Shown here: piece by piece, positions 42,836-53,535 of the stretch | Numbering within the stretch: the first letter of the stretch is position 1 | Layout of the letters: the number at the start of each line of letters is the position of its first letter | Assembly: GCA_917880885.1 (NCBI GenBank) | Contig: OU862906.1 | Span: 62,414,665 to 62,478,664, forward strand | Origin: Limnephilus marmoratus | Taxonomy: Eukaryota > Arthropoda > Insecta > Trichoptera > Limnephilidae | Reading direction: 5' to 3' | DNA: 64,000 bases | The notes under the pieces: model-generated | The model's input: only the letters and a program-made list of their open reading frames with translations | The model's database searches: none | Told to the model about the DNA's origin: nothing | Translations under genes and position numbers: made by a program

Positions 42836-43140
42836 CCTAGTTTCATAAGGACAAAATCACGACACGTTGCTCGTGTAAATCATGTAGAATTTACCAACAT
42901 AAAATGTTTATTTTTGTATTTAAATTCATTGATCTCCGAAATGAAATTCCCGAATACTTTATTGCATTAGCTACAATAGATAATTTGATGGATGGGTGAC
43001 GCTCAAACTTAATCCTATGGCAAAATAATGCCGGTTACATTAGCAACTAAAACCCAATAATAAAATTCTTGGATGCTTTTGACAAATGAACAAGAAACAA
43101 CCAAGTTTTTCACAATTCCGACCTTACGCCCCGCTTAATA

Positions 43141-43830
43141 AAGGGTCCGCCAAATAACTTTTTTTTTTTGAAAATGCTATAAAAAAAAAACTACTGAATA
43201 TTTTCTCAAATTTCTTTTTTTATTTGAAAATACAATCCTTCCGGTTAATAATGGAAAATAATTTCATTCAAATGGCTGCCTCGGCTGGCCATGCAGTAGC
43301 CTACACGATCGGTCCAATTTTTAAGCACATTATCGATTGTGTGCAGCTGTATTTCACCAATTTCGCCACTCCTTGCTCATTTTCGAAGAAAAATGGCCCA
43401 ATTATGCCTCTGGACCAAAATCCGCACCAAACAGTGACTCGTTTTGGGTATATCGGCTTTTCAATGTATGCGTGCGGGTTTTCTGTGCCCCAAATGCGAC
43501 AATTTTGCTTGTTTACATACCCGCCAAGATCAAAATGAGCTTCATCTGAAAAGATGATTTTTTTGGCAAAATCGGCATCTTCTGTAAGTCGATCGCAGGC
43601 CCACTCAGCGAAGCGAAAACGCATTGGATGGTCAGTTGGCTTCAACTTAAAAATTGGACCGATCGTGTAGGCTACTGCATGGCCAGCCGAGGCAGCCATT
43701 TGAATGAAATTATTTTCCATTATTAACCGGAAGGATTGTATTTTCAAATAAAAAAAGAAATTTGAGAAAATATTCAGTAGTTTTTTTTTTATAGCATTTT
43801 CAAAAAAAAAAAGTTATTTGGCGGACCCTT
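43141..43830. mobile_element. 690-bp element with perfect 185-bp inverted repeats
   Basis: Arms 43141-43325 and 43646-43830 are reverse complements with no difference that I could find, including homopolymers of 11, 10 and 7. The outer ends are AAGGGTCCGCCAAATAAC and complement. TA lies at 43139-43140 and 43831-43832, consistent with a Tc1/mariner-type TA duplication. The centre (320 bp) holds a transposase fragment. Overlapping ORFs that read MKIQSFRLIMENNFIQ on both strands are the two arms. Confidence 0.82.
43372..43650 (-). pseudogene. Tc1/mariner-type transposase fragment
   Basis: The minus strand encodes HPMRFRFAEWACDRL, then FAKKIIFSDEAHFDLGGYVN, then RIWGTENPH, then KRVTVWCGFWSRGIIGPFFF. 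The order (RxxFxxW, FSDExxF, W, VxVWxGxxxxGxxGPxFF) fits the DDE catalytic domain of IS630/Tc1/mariner transposases; FSDE holds the second catalytic acid. The N-terminal DNA-binding part and the last catalytic acid are missing and the frame runs into the repeat arm, so it cannot make an active enzyme. Confidence 0.78.
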
Positions 43831-43832
43831 TA

Positions 43833-44806
43833 TTTATACCGCATGAAGTTGGTTGACGCCGCGTACTCCCCTGCGAGCTAATTTAACTGCCTTTGCAGAA
43901 ACAGTAGCCATGTTATGGTGTGTACGCGATGTCCACACCACTCTTACTTGTAAAGGGCCCTTGATTTGCAGCAAAAACCGACAGCCGTCTTCTCGCGAGC
44001 CACGTAAACGTACGTTTACTTTTGGTAACTACGAATACAGCTTGCATATCAATACGTGGCTTAGAGGGGTAGGAATAAGAAAAACTTTGTAATATCTCTT
44101 ATATTATGATTATTGAAAACAAGGTGTCAATTTGATCCTATATCATCGATTATTATCTTTCTGAAACATCTTAATCACAACCATCAACACACATCTCTAC
44201 TATTATCCCAGCGTGACGTATGTCAAAGGCATCCCAACAAAGGGGTAGAAGGGGGAAGCGGGCCAGAAAGTCGACCGGGGTAAGAGCGGTCACAGAATAG
44301 GGGACGGGCGGGCGAGGGGGCAGGGGAACAGCTGTCAAACTATGATTTATGTCGTCCGCCAAAAATGCACCGACATTTTTTTCACGACCCAAACACCGTG
44401 TTGCGGCATATTTTACTATTAAAATTTGAATACGATACCGTGGAATAGAGATCACTCGTATAGGAAAAATAACCCCATTTTAACAAAAAGAGAACGGGAT
44501 TTTTCAAAGCGTACTTAACTATTTATTCGAAGATGAGATTTATTGTAGGGATTGCGTAAAAAGTATTTAAGTGGCTGTAAGCTTTTTCTAACGAATAAGT
44601 ACCTTGGTAAAGATATTAAAGATTAAGTTTTTAATTTGCGAAAAATGATTTTGTCATTTTTTTCACAGTTATATTTGTCTACTTAATACATTTATAACAT
44701 TGCTGACTTTTTTGGGCTTGGCATAAAAATTTAAGGATAAGATTTTTACAAAGAAGCTATTTTATTATAAATAAATAATAACGGCTGCAGAATGATGACA
44801 TCAAAT
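43833..44806. other. no gene recognised
   Basis: ORFs at 43853 (+, 79 aa) and 44171-44455 (-, 94 aa) lie in slightly GC-richer DNA but match nothing I know. No repeats assigned. Confidence 0.35.
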
Positions 44807-45287
44807 TTGGGAAGCGGGTATGGATCCCGCCGCGCCGCCCCGGGAACCATATATTGGATAATTGCCGTAGGTCACCCTAAGTGGTTCGCTACGTTTGGTA
44901 ACTTAGCAGGGGTGCTCGGTTCATGGGGTAAGGTCTGTTTAGGTTTTGGCGATCAATGCATTTGCCCTCCTACTGCATTTGGGGCCGGACCGGGAGAGAT
45001 TCATTGGCTAACCTAACCTAACCCAACCAAGATCTCTCTAGTCGAACTCTCTCGACCCATCGCCTTGCACCGCAGTGGGAGGGATGGATTCATACGTCTG
45101 TCATTCCTAAACGCATTGACCCCCAGATTCCTACCCACCCCTCATACCTTTTTCTTTTCCATAACTTCCACTCCTTCCTTTCCCTAAAAAGACCCTCCCC
45201 ATAGCATCCCCAAAGATGGGGGGATTTTTAAAATTCCCCCATATGCCCTGGGGGGATTTTTTCCTCAGGGTCTCATGTGTGGAGCTA
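44807..45287 (+). repeat. SINE family C, copy 5 (near full length)
   Basis: 5' end GGGAAGCGGGTATGGATCC; body CCCTAAGTGGTTCGCTACG and GACCCCCAGATTCCTACCCA; 3' tail CTCAGGGTCTCATGTGTGGA and GCTAATAAAAAA. The plus strand is sense. A TAACCTAACCTAACCC stretch (45008-45024) inside resembles degenerate telomere repeat. The hairpin tail is partly duplicated here (two GGGGGATTTTT blocks). Confidence 0.72.
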
Positions 45288-46009
45288 ATAAAAAAATGAA
45301 ATTAACCTTTATTATTAATTACAATTAAACGCGTGTTACAAATCAGTGGACTACGATTTTGACGTTTAAATTAATATTTCAAAGCTCCGTAGCAGACCGT
45401 AATTAGTGAAAATAGTTGTGTTAACTTAAAAACTTCACAAATAACAAAACTGAAAATTTTATGACGCCAGACTGTTTCCAATGTTTGTTTGCTAGGTATG
45501 AAAATCTCCATAAAGACAATCATTTTTACAGTATATTATTTCCATTAAAAAACTAGTACAATTTCAATGAAAAATATAAATGTTAAGGTTACGTTGTATA
45601 ATATTTTTTTTATTTATTATTCAATGACATCACATCTCTAGCCCAACACAACGAATCTTCCTCATTCCTATCTTCCCGCCATATTTGCCGCCGTCAGCTT
45701 AGCCTCGCGCGGGAAAAGTCGAGTCCAAAGTCCCGGCTGGAGTCACGCCGCGCCGCATTCACGCCATGACGTAAGTTTGATTGATGCGCCGTGGTAGCAA
45801 CAAAAGGACAATGCTACTAACCCTAATGCCGGGGTAGTGAATGCACATACTCGTACGGATATATTCGGAATATTCGCCAATATCGGCGATGACAGCGCGT
45901 GCCGAGTAGTCTGAATTTTGAATGTTTTTTTTTGTAAATAATATTGTGAGTGAGAAGGTGATTCAATTGAATGCCTTAAATATCAAATATAAATAAAGGT
46001 TTAGTTTTA
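45288..46009. other. no gene; possible CpG-rich first exon
   Basis: At about 45680-45790 the sequence becomes unusually rich in CG for this window (GCCTCGCGCGGGAAAAG, CACGCCGCGCCGCATTCACG) and runs into CCATGACGTAAGT, an ATG followed at once by a consensus splice donor GTAAGT. This is what a short 5' exon could look like, but nothing else supports a gene. Confidence 0.3.
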
Positions 46010-46270
46010 CTAGTAGCTGCTACCCGGCTTCGCCCGACATTTGGGTCGATTTTATTTTCTAGTTCTTAATAATTTTAAAACGCGATGTGGTGAGCGCACT
46101 TAACAAACAACGATGTTATTACATTTAGTGTTATTTTTTTAGATGAATGGATATTTCAAAGCTTCATAACCAGTGATGGAATAGATGTTGCAAGCTGAAA
46201 TAGTTACACTGACCCAGTACAACCAGAAAAAAGTATTTTTAATATTTGTAATTAAACCAGCGAGTACCCG
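46010..46270 (-). mobile_element. Helitron-like end
   Basis: CTAG at 46010-46013 after A, followed by AGCTGCTACCCGGCTTCGCC (the CCCGGCTTCGCCC type seen in insect Helitron 3' ends). A second related phrase, AGTACCCGGCTTCGG, is at about 46262. Body extent uncertain. Confidence 0.4.
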
Positions 46271-46869
46271 GCTTCGGTTGCAATGACGCTCAAAAAAAAG
46301 AAAGTACCATTTTTGATAATGTGGGCCACTAAGTGCTTCACCCGTGCTGAAGCCCCCATTTTACAATTTAAAAAAATTCAATAAATAGTTAATGCATACT
46401 CTTATAATTCCAACATATTTACAACTTATTTGTGTTATTTTTCGTCAGTTTTAGTCAAGCAATCGTACAATAACTGCATTCTGTAAATTTGAACTCTCAA
46501 ATTTTGTGAGAAAGTGGGGTTATAGATTATACCAATATTAAAATTGATTTTTGTGATCTTAATTTTACAACAATGTCGCAAAAGTGATGGTTTTTCATGA
46601 CATAAATGTTTAACACGTGTATTGGAAAACACGTATCAAAGAAATAAAGGTTTTGAGATGTGCAAGCAATGAAATCAAAATGTCAGTTTTCTATTGTTAT
46701 TTTTTGGGAATTAAAAGCGAACGTAATTTTTTTTTTATTGTATGAACAAAGAAAAAGTGAAGTGACAGTTTTCTTGCAAATTCCTTAAATAAAAAGTACC
46801 TACTTACTTTTTTTTATTATTTATTAAAATTTCTTGGCATTTTAATTTAAAATGTTAGTGGTAAGCTTT
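46271..46869. other. no gene recognised
   Basis: AT-rich and unassigned. Confidence 0.35.
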
Positions 46870-47030
46870 TTTATCAATTTTTTTCAAGTTTGAAATTAAA
46901 ATATTGCAAAATTTAAAAGTCAATTTTATCTAGTTTCTAAAATAGTTTTTGTTTTTATATCTCAAAAAATACGAAATAAATAGGACATTTAAAGTACAAG
47001 TACTTTGGAAAATTTCCGAAATGCGATGAA
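46870..47030 (-). mobile_element. family O fragment, copy 3
   Basis: Reverse copy of the family O interior: ATTTTATCTAGTTTCTAAAAT and AATAGGACATTTAAAGTAC correspond to AACTAGATAAAAT and TTTAAATGTCCT in copies 1 and 2. Confidence 0.5.
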
Positions 47031-47168
47031 AAATTATATTTAAAAAGTGTACAACTGAAAAGAACCCTCTTTGGCTGGATAAATAATGTGTGTACGGTTG
47101 TAAATGTTAATGGACTTCTCGATTGAAGAATAAAAACATAGTTTAAGTGGTCAAGAGATATATTTTAT

Positions 47169-48168
47169 CAGCCTTACTAAAAAACCCAGTGAAAATTTTA
47201 TTCAATTGACAAACGGCCGCGGATGTGAAAACATTACTAATTAAAAAATTGTTCTTGGAAAAAAATACACGTTGTTTCCACGGCCTGAGAGGGTAGTTTA
47301 TCTCTGTTTTAACGATTGATGTTCGGACGAAAATTGAAATTTTTCCTAAGTATTTTGAATGTTTTATATATTTCTTATTTTTGAAGGTGTCGTAAAAACA
47401 AATACCATTTATGAAAACTAGATAAAATTATCTTTTTGATTTGTGTATTTGAAATACACTTTAGTTTTCAAAAACTGCCATATTTTAAGATCCAAACTCG
47501 GAAAAAAATGAAAAAAAATTTCCTCCCAAAACATTTTTGACCAAAATGTAGAGAAAGTTAAAAAAAATCAAAACTTCAAAAACACATTCTTTTTATGTAA
47601 TAAATTTGGAAGGAAACTATCACCTCACTTTTTCGTCGTGCATACAATAAAAAAATAATAAAAAATTTCAAAGTTTTTTTTATTGCCATACACATATAGT
47701 AACCTATAAAACAATATTCTGACAGTTCAACTTTGAAAGTCCGGCGTTTGTACAATAACTTTATTAAATTGATGTAAACCACACAAATAATATGGTCAAT
47801 ATATCAATTATGTGAACAGAAGAGTAAATTCGTCACTACAATAGAAATTATTTTGTAAAATCACAACATTTAGGCACTAACAAAATTTTCCATATCCCGC
47901 CATAAATACACCGAACTGCTTTGTCATCGCGGGCCGATATGCACAGGCGCACCAATAATGCCCCTAGCGGAGAAGAATTAAAACATCATTGTTTCCTAGG
48001 AAATTACAACCATTTGCAATGTTGTCAGATCTTAATGCATTTTAACAGCGTGATCACGCAAGAAACGTTATTGGTAATAAAACGTGATTTAGTGTATACT
48101 TGGTTTAATTATGTTATTGTAATAACACAGTTAATTGGTCGCGCTGTGGTTTTTTTTTAGTAAGGCTG
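47169..48168. mobile_element. family O DNA element, copy 1, 1,000 bp
   Basis: Starts CAGCCTTACTAAAAAAC and ends GTTTTTTTTTAGTAAGGCTG, 17-bp inverted ends, with TAT on both sides. The interior is AT-rich with no transposase; the 79-aa ORF at 47921 is unrecognised. Copy 2 (28438) has the same left end. CAG...CTG ends would suit hAT or CACTA-like families, but the duplication length is undecided. Confidence 0.65.
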
Positions 48169-49159
48169 TATATGTTTAAGTCGTGCCAAAAAGATTTAAG
48201 CTTAGGCTCTTAAAGATTACGCTCTTAATAATTTTAATAGATTTTTAATTTTTATTTCGAACCACCCCTTAAAATTATGTTTTACAAAGAGCATAACTTC
48301 GAAAAAGACTTTCATTTTCAATTCAAAGAACTGGATGATTAAAAAAATGTCACCAAAATCAATGGTACGAAAGGCGAGGGTAACTTCACCGGTAACTGGT
48401 AGCTGTTGTGCCTGTCCACGCCTCTTCGATCCATCATCAGAGACAAAGATATAACGGCGGGTAAACATGGCGGTCCCGAAACGTTTAGAGATTATTATTT
48501 TTTTATTACTTAAAAGTGCTACCGATTGTAGCATGTGTGAATTCTTTCGTCTTCTGCTGCCCCAGGTGGAAAAACAACTGAAATCAGTAGATTTAATTCT
48601 AACAGTGAACTATCTACATATCTCCAATACTTGACTAGGCCTGAGATTTCGATTGATAATGTTACGTTCACTTCTTCGACAGATAAATAGATATTTGAAA
48701 GCTCCATAGCTTTTGATGGAAAATATTTTGATAGCTAACCGATGCGTTCCCGACAGGTAAATTCGTGCAAATTTTATGACGCCAGAGCTTAACGTTTGAG
48801 GGTTTTTAGATATTTGATAAAGGAACTCGCATGTTACTTTAAAAAAAAAATTGGAGAAATAACAAAGTAATATAAAGTACTGACGATAATTTCCCTTTGT
48901 TCCTAAATTAATTGTCTTTCTCATAATAAAAAAATACCTCAAACATAATAATTATGTGCAAAAAGTCATTTAAGGTAAGCATCGATGTTACAAACGGAGG
49001 ACAGAGCGGCGACGCTCATAATTTTGCCAAATGATTTAAAAAAAAAGGTTACCAATTATTTTATACGAAATCAACATGGAGAAAACATTTATATATATAT
49101 TTTTTAAACTTAATGAGTAAAACCTCAAATTGTAATATTTAATTAATGAAGATAATGTT
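48169..49159. other. no gene recognised
   Basis: A minus-strand stretch near 48480-48330 reads MFTRRYIFVSDDGSKRRGQA and looks less repetitive than its surroundings, but I do not recognise it. GACGCCAGAGCTTAACG at about 48779 is a phrase shared with Helitron-like repeats here (24390, 30047). Confidence 0.35.
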
Positions 49160-49398
49160 AGCGAAACTCAATCGAAAATATTAACTGCTAATAAAATATG
49201 CGTTAAGAAAATGAAGATAATGTTGGTAGTTCTTAGTCGAACTATGATACAGTTAAAAATGACCGAATCGGATAGAGACACCTTAACTGAGTGGTTAGAG
49301 CTATGCCTCGGAAAGCTGAAGGTCCTGGGTTCGAGTCCCAGAGGTGCCAATACCTCTTTCTGATTTCTCTGTCTCCAGATCTTCGATTGAGTTTCGCT
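49160..49398 (+). repeat. tRNA-like sequence between 17-bp inverted repeats
   Basis: AGCGAAACTCAATCGAA (49160-49176) and its exact complement (49382-49398) bracket about 205 bp. Inside, 49267-49340 is tRNA-like: acceptor GACACCT / AGGTGCC (six of seven pairs), D-region CTGAGTGGTTAGAGC, and a perfect T-arm CTGGGTTCGAGTCCCAG. The anticodon stem does not pair well, so it is likely a tRNA pseudogene or SINE head. AATGAAGATAATGTT is directly repeated at 49146 and 49210. Confidence 0.55.
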
Positions 49399-50184
49399 TT
49401 ATTGCTTAATTTGATTAAATATTAATTTTTTTAAATGTTTGAACATTCCATTTTTTGGCAACCAAGGGTTGAAAAAACTTCCAAAGCCGAAAAGACATTA
49501 AACAACTGATATTAACTCCCTAGCGAAAAATGTATTAACCTAAATTTGACCCCAAAAATTCCATCGAAAACGAAATCTCAAATCAAAAGAAAGTTAGGTA
49601 CACCACAAAATCGACTTAAAATTATGATTTACATTCACTAGTTCTCCGCTTGTAGGTTCTACGAGTTTCCGGAAACCGCGTACCTAGGTACAATACCTAT
49701 TATACCTACATAATAAGGAATTCAATAAACGCAGTACCCACCTATGAGCATATTTTTTCCGCAAGTTTAGCATAATCTCCTTACGGGCAAATATCAGTGT
49801 TCCCTTTCTCGTGAGTTCCAGCAGTTGATAATTCGCGAGTTTCTCTGTCGTCTCCTCGTGCCAATACTTTCTGTCGTCTTCTCGTGCCAATAAAAAGCAC
49901 TCCAGCCGTCAAGCGGGCGTATCACCGCTAGACACCGGGCGTGGGGGCGCGCTGATAAAAACCTATTTTATTTATTATTGGTTTTGCCTACCCCTTGACA
50001 CTTTTCCGCCGTCTGCCCCGCAGTCGAGTCATTCATCCTTCCGCGAGAATATTATATTTGTGCGAGATAAACCGCGGAATACACAATACACATGGAGGAT
50101 TCATTTTTCTTCTCCGTGTTTATTTATGAAACGTCCTTCGTCAGACATGTGCGTTAGGGTGGGTCGTCGGGATAAAAAGGAAAG
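49399..50184. other. no gene recognised
   Basis: A GC-richer patch at about 49900-50080 (CGTGGGGGCGCGCTG) stands out but lacks a recognisable ORF. TCTGTCGTC.TCTCGTGCCAATA is directly repeated near 49845-49890. Confidence 0.35.
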
Positions 50185-51000
50185 TTTACTAACAACTAGA
50201 TACACTTATTCCAACTATAGTATGCATTTCCCAATACAACATTTATAAATATAGTCTTGGTAACAAATACTTAAACAATATGGATGTATTTGACAAAAAT
50301 ACATAATTTCTACCTATTTCATAAACTATTGTGATCACCAATTTTATACATTTTTTATTAATATTATTGTTGATTTGGAGGATATTTGCAGATTATTTAT
50401 TTTTACTTAACTCACATTCCATGTTACATACTTCGTGTCAACTCTCACGTTTTATGAATTATATAACTCCTATATTTTGTTTCTTATATTTTTATGCACC
50501 AGATTTAAAATTTTCCCCACAGGAAAAACTAAACCCTTTCACACACTTCCCAAATGATCATCTAGTCAATCCACGCTATGCAATTGCACTATATAAGTAT
50601 TATAAACACAAAACAATACAATAACAACACGTCAACCTAGCAGAGACCAAATGGTCAAATGGGAAAATAATTCACGGACTCCAGATATTTTCATATCAGA
50701 GGGTTCGGCTCTGTGGAATTCCTAATTGAACCTATAAATCCTACTGATCCCTCAATATAAATATTTTAAAAATCTTTTGTAATCCTGCATGTATTTAAAA
50801 TGACTGATTTTTGCATTTTCATATATAAATTCTTTGACAAATCTAATATGCCTAAATTTTGAATGAGAGACCTAGGTATAATGCCAGTAGCCGAAATATT
50901 ACAGGTACGCATTTCGTCCTTATTTTCATTGTAATTTTAAAAATTCATATAGTTTACGGCATTATATGTAAAAGCCTTTTGGGCGTTTAAATAAATAAAA
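50185..51000 (+). pseudogene. Jockey-like LINE 3' end (family S), copy 3
   Basis: The end of the ORF is recognisable: TRYTYSNYSMHFPIQHL, a stop, then SLGNKYLNNMDVFDK, equivalent to the last 40 codons of copy 2. A 3' UTR of about 0.6 kb ends in AAAAGCCTTTTGGGCGTTTA and AATAAATAAAA. It is longer in the 3' UTR than copies 1 and 2. 5'-truncated. Confidence 0.7.
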
Positions 51001-51194
51001 CAAAAACATGAGATATACAATTTTTGGATGTTATCTTCGTAAATATAGTGTTAAACTGGCTTGTATCAAAAGTCACATTTAAAAGTATTATGATTTAGAT
51101 ACACAAAAGAGATGGAACTAACGCCTTTTAGGAGGGTAGGCAGGTACTCATACAAGTTTTGGGGATGTTAGAATGCTTAATTGTTACCTAATTC

Positions 51195-51875
51195 AACTCC
51201 AAAAATAACAATCGTACCTACATGTTAATGAGTAGAAAAAGTAAGATGATTATGAAGTTGTAGAAGAGTACGAAATTATTTTTTTACTTTTTAGTGCATT
51301 TTTTTAAGTCGTTTTTTTGTTTTGTTAAAATTTTTGTTTATTTTTTGTTTTTTAGTGAATCTGAAGTACCTACACCAACTAATTTGTCTGAATATGGGTA
51401 GACCTACTAATCGTGCTGCTCATATGAGCCAGACACAATTTGACCATAACGACGCTAGGGTCAAATTAAGAGATTCGGCCGAGTTTCGTTAATTTGCTCC
51501 TAGGAATTGAAGAGTTCCGTTACTTTGTCATGGATCCGATAATCAGAACCTAACCAAACTCTCATCAAATTATCCTTGAAGTACATCCTTTCCAATAAAA
51601 AAAGAATAATCGAAATCGGTTGGCGTGATATTGAGTTATTCGTCCATTTGTCGCACACATACTTAATGCAAATTTAAGTCTTATATGGTTTTCTCATGGA
51701 TCCCATTATCGGAACTAAACCAAATTAAAATGGAACCACACGGAAAGCACCAGCTTTCAAATAAAAAAGAATCATCAATATCGGTTCACCCAGTCGAAAG
51801 TTCTGAGGTAACAAACATTAAAAAAAATATATAGTCGAATTGAGAACCTCCTCCTTTTTGAAGTCGTTTAAAAAA
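51195..51875 (+). repeat. repeat family J, copy 2 (rearranged)
   Basis: The right portion (51720-51875: CAGCTTTCAAATAAAAAAGA, GTCGAATTGAGAACCTCCTC) runs parallel to copy 1. The left portion (51195-51345: CCAAAAATAACAATCGTACC, AGTGCATTTTTTTAAGTCG) is the reverse complement of copy 1's 33520-33660. Between them is about 370 bp not present in copy 1. Confidence 0.5.
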
Positions 51876-52394
51876 TAAATAAATAAACTTAATTTTTTTT
51901 TAAACTTAGAATTGGTGTTGCTTCGAGGGAGGCTAAGAATTTGGTTTGAGCTGGTTCGTTTATAGGGAACTCGTATTTTCATGAAAAATTTTAATCTTAC
52001 CATATTATTATTATTTAAATTTGAATGCTTTCAGTAATATCTTTGACGGTCCAGCCTAAAATGTACGTGAGAGAGGGAGACCACCCCTTTCCACCCTGCG
52101 AGAAAAAGCTCATGTCACACGGCGCGCTCGAGGGTGTAATGATATTCCGAATCAATTTTAAGCCCTTCAATAAGCAAGAATAACTTTTCCAAATATTGTG
52201 TTCTGATGTTAGTCGACTGATAAACAGATCACCGTTAAGGTTCACGCATTCGATTTAAAAATTGCGCAAATCTGCCATATAACTTTCGTTTCGAAAGCTT
52301 ATTTCTTATGCATTTAATAAAAGCTTCTAACTTCAGTTTTTAACTTCATTATTTTTTTTAAATGAAGTGCTTAAATAAAATTCAAAACAACGAT
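51876..52394. other. no gene recognised
   Basis: AT-rich; the 76-aa minus-strand ORF at 52015-52245 is not recognised. Confidence 0.35.
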
Positions 52395-52585
52395 GAAAAT
52401 ACATAAATTTGTTGCAGACCATTTTAATTTTATTTTATACGGTTTCGGAAGAACTCTTCCTTCGTCAGGAGAATATTAGTGTTCTACATGTTCTAATATT
52501 CTCGTGGCAATAGAAGGGTTCTTCCGAAACGAGTGTGAATAAAATAAAATTAAAGTGGTCTGTAACAAATCTATGTGTTTTTATT
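52395..52585 (-). repeat. palindrome with hammerhead-like core, X4
   Basis: Arms of about 75-95 bp (AATTTGTTGCAGACCA...TTTAATTTTATTTTAT on the left, its complement AAAATTAAAGTGGTCTGTAAC on the right) are imperfect inverted repeats. On the minus strand the left arm contains CTGACGA (52462-52468), a stem-loop GGAAGA/TCTTCC, then GAAAC (52442-52446). This is the conserved half of a hammerhead ribozyme (CUGANGA-stem II-GAAAC). The opposite arm's version is degraded. Confidence 0.55.
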
Positions 52586-52627
52586 GTAAATTATTGCGAG
52601 CCACAAAGTTAACGCTTATTACAAATC

Positions 52628-52757
52628 CAACATGGGTCTCTTCAAGACCAATGTTCATTCCTTCCTCTCCTAAAATAGACCTTCCGTACAGCATCGCAGA
52701 TGACATAGGCCCCAAGGGAAATTATTTTCCTCAGGGCCTTCTGAATGGAGTTAACGT
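52628..52757 (+). pseudogene. LINE family B tail, copy 5
   Basis: Starts in the last codons (ACATGGGTCTCTTCAAGACC, equivalent to NMGLFKTNVHSFLS) and ends with CCTCAGGGCCTTCTGAATGG. Short and 5'-truncated. Confidence 0.65.
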
Positions 52758-52784
52758 AAAAAAGAAGTAAAATTCAATAAAGTT

Positions 52785-53535
52785 AAGATTAAGATGAAGC
52801 CATACTAAACAATGCAAAATCGTACAAAATCACATGTTTTTGTTTTGAAAATTTGATAGCTTAGAAGTATTATAGATGCTCCAATTAAATACTGTGTGTA
52901 GAACATACTTTGGCCCTTAAAAATATCGATCATTTTTTAATAAGTCTTTTAATAAGCCTTTAAAAAAATAAAGTATAAGATCTATAAAAAACACTTTCAA
53001 GTCCAAACTCTCCTATTTATAAACCCCTATTCGGATATGGTTTTATTGTATAATGTGGCAAATTTAGTTTCTTTTATAATAATCGCAAAAAAATTATATT
53101 TACGCCCGAACTTCACAAAATAAAATAAAATAAGCATTTTCTCGTTGTTATTTTTGACATCAATCAATACGGCCCGCACTCTACGAATTTGGATTCTTGA
53201 AGTGACCCTTATGGCATGGGCACAAGAACCATGCACTGGGCAATACCTATTTCGTATCAGTCACGCCCCAACCGGCACGAAAGTCAGTTGTGTTACTCCG
53301 CGTCGCTTGGTTTTGTGAAATCAATTTTAAATTTCAGTTTTCTTACAATAAGCAATGCGTAAAACAGGAATTTATATTTTTTACAGGCCTTTACGATATC
53401 AATCTGTAAAAAAAATTCTTAAATACCTTTTCCAACCTTTCCAAAAGCTTTTTGTCAAGTATTTTTAAACTCCACCCATAAAGGGCGTGAATTCCGATTT
53501 CGATTTTTTCCTGAACTATTGGATCGCCTTAAGTT
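52785..53535 (-). repeat. unclassified repeat family M, copy 2
   Basis: Reverse complement of 18050-18778 from TTAAGATGAAGCC on the left to GGATCGCCTTAAG on the right. It is very similar throughout, with an identical block of about 140 bp (53100-53240). The same MHGSCAHAIRVTSRIQ frame is open. The edges again include TTAA. Confidence 0.6.

Noticed and set aside
43224..43549. Plus-strand ORFs over the mariner-type element
   Set aside because: They begin in the same inverted arm as the true minus-strand frame and run antisense to the transposase fragment.
49267..49340. Functional tRNA gene
   Set aside because: The T-arm is perfect and the acceptor nearly so, but the anticodon and D stems do not pair in any register I tried, and the sequence lies between inverted repeats. 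Treated as tRNA-like.
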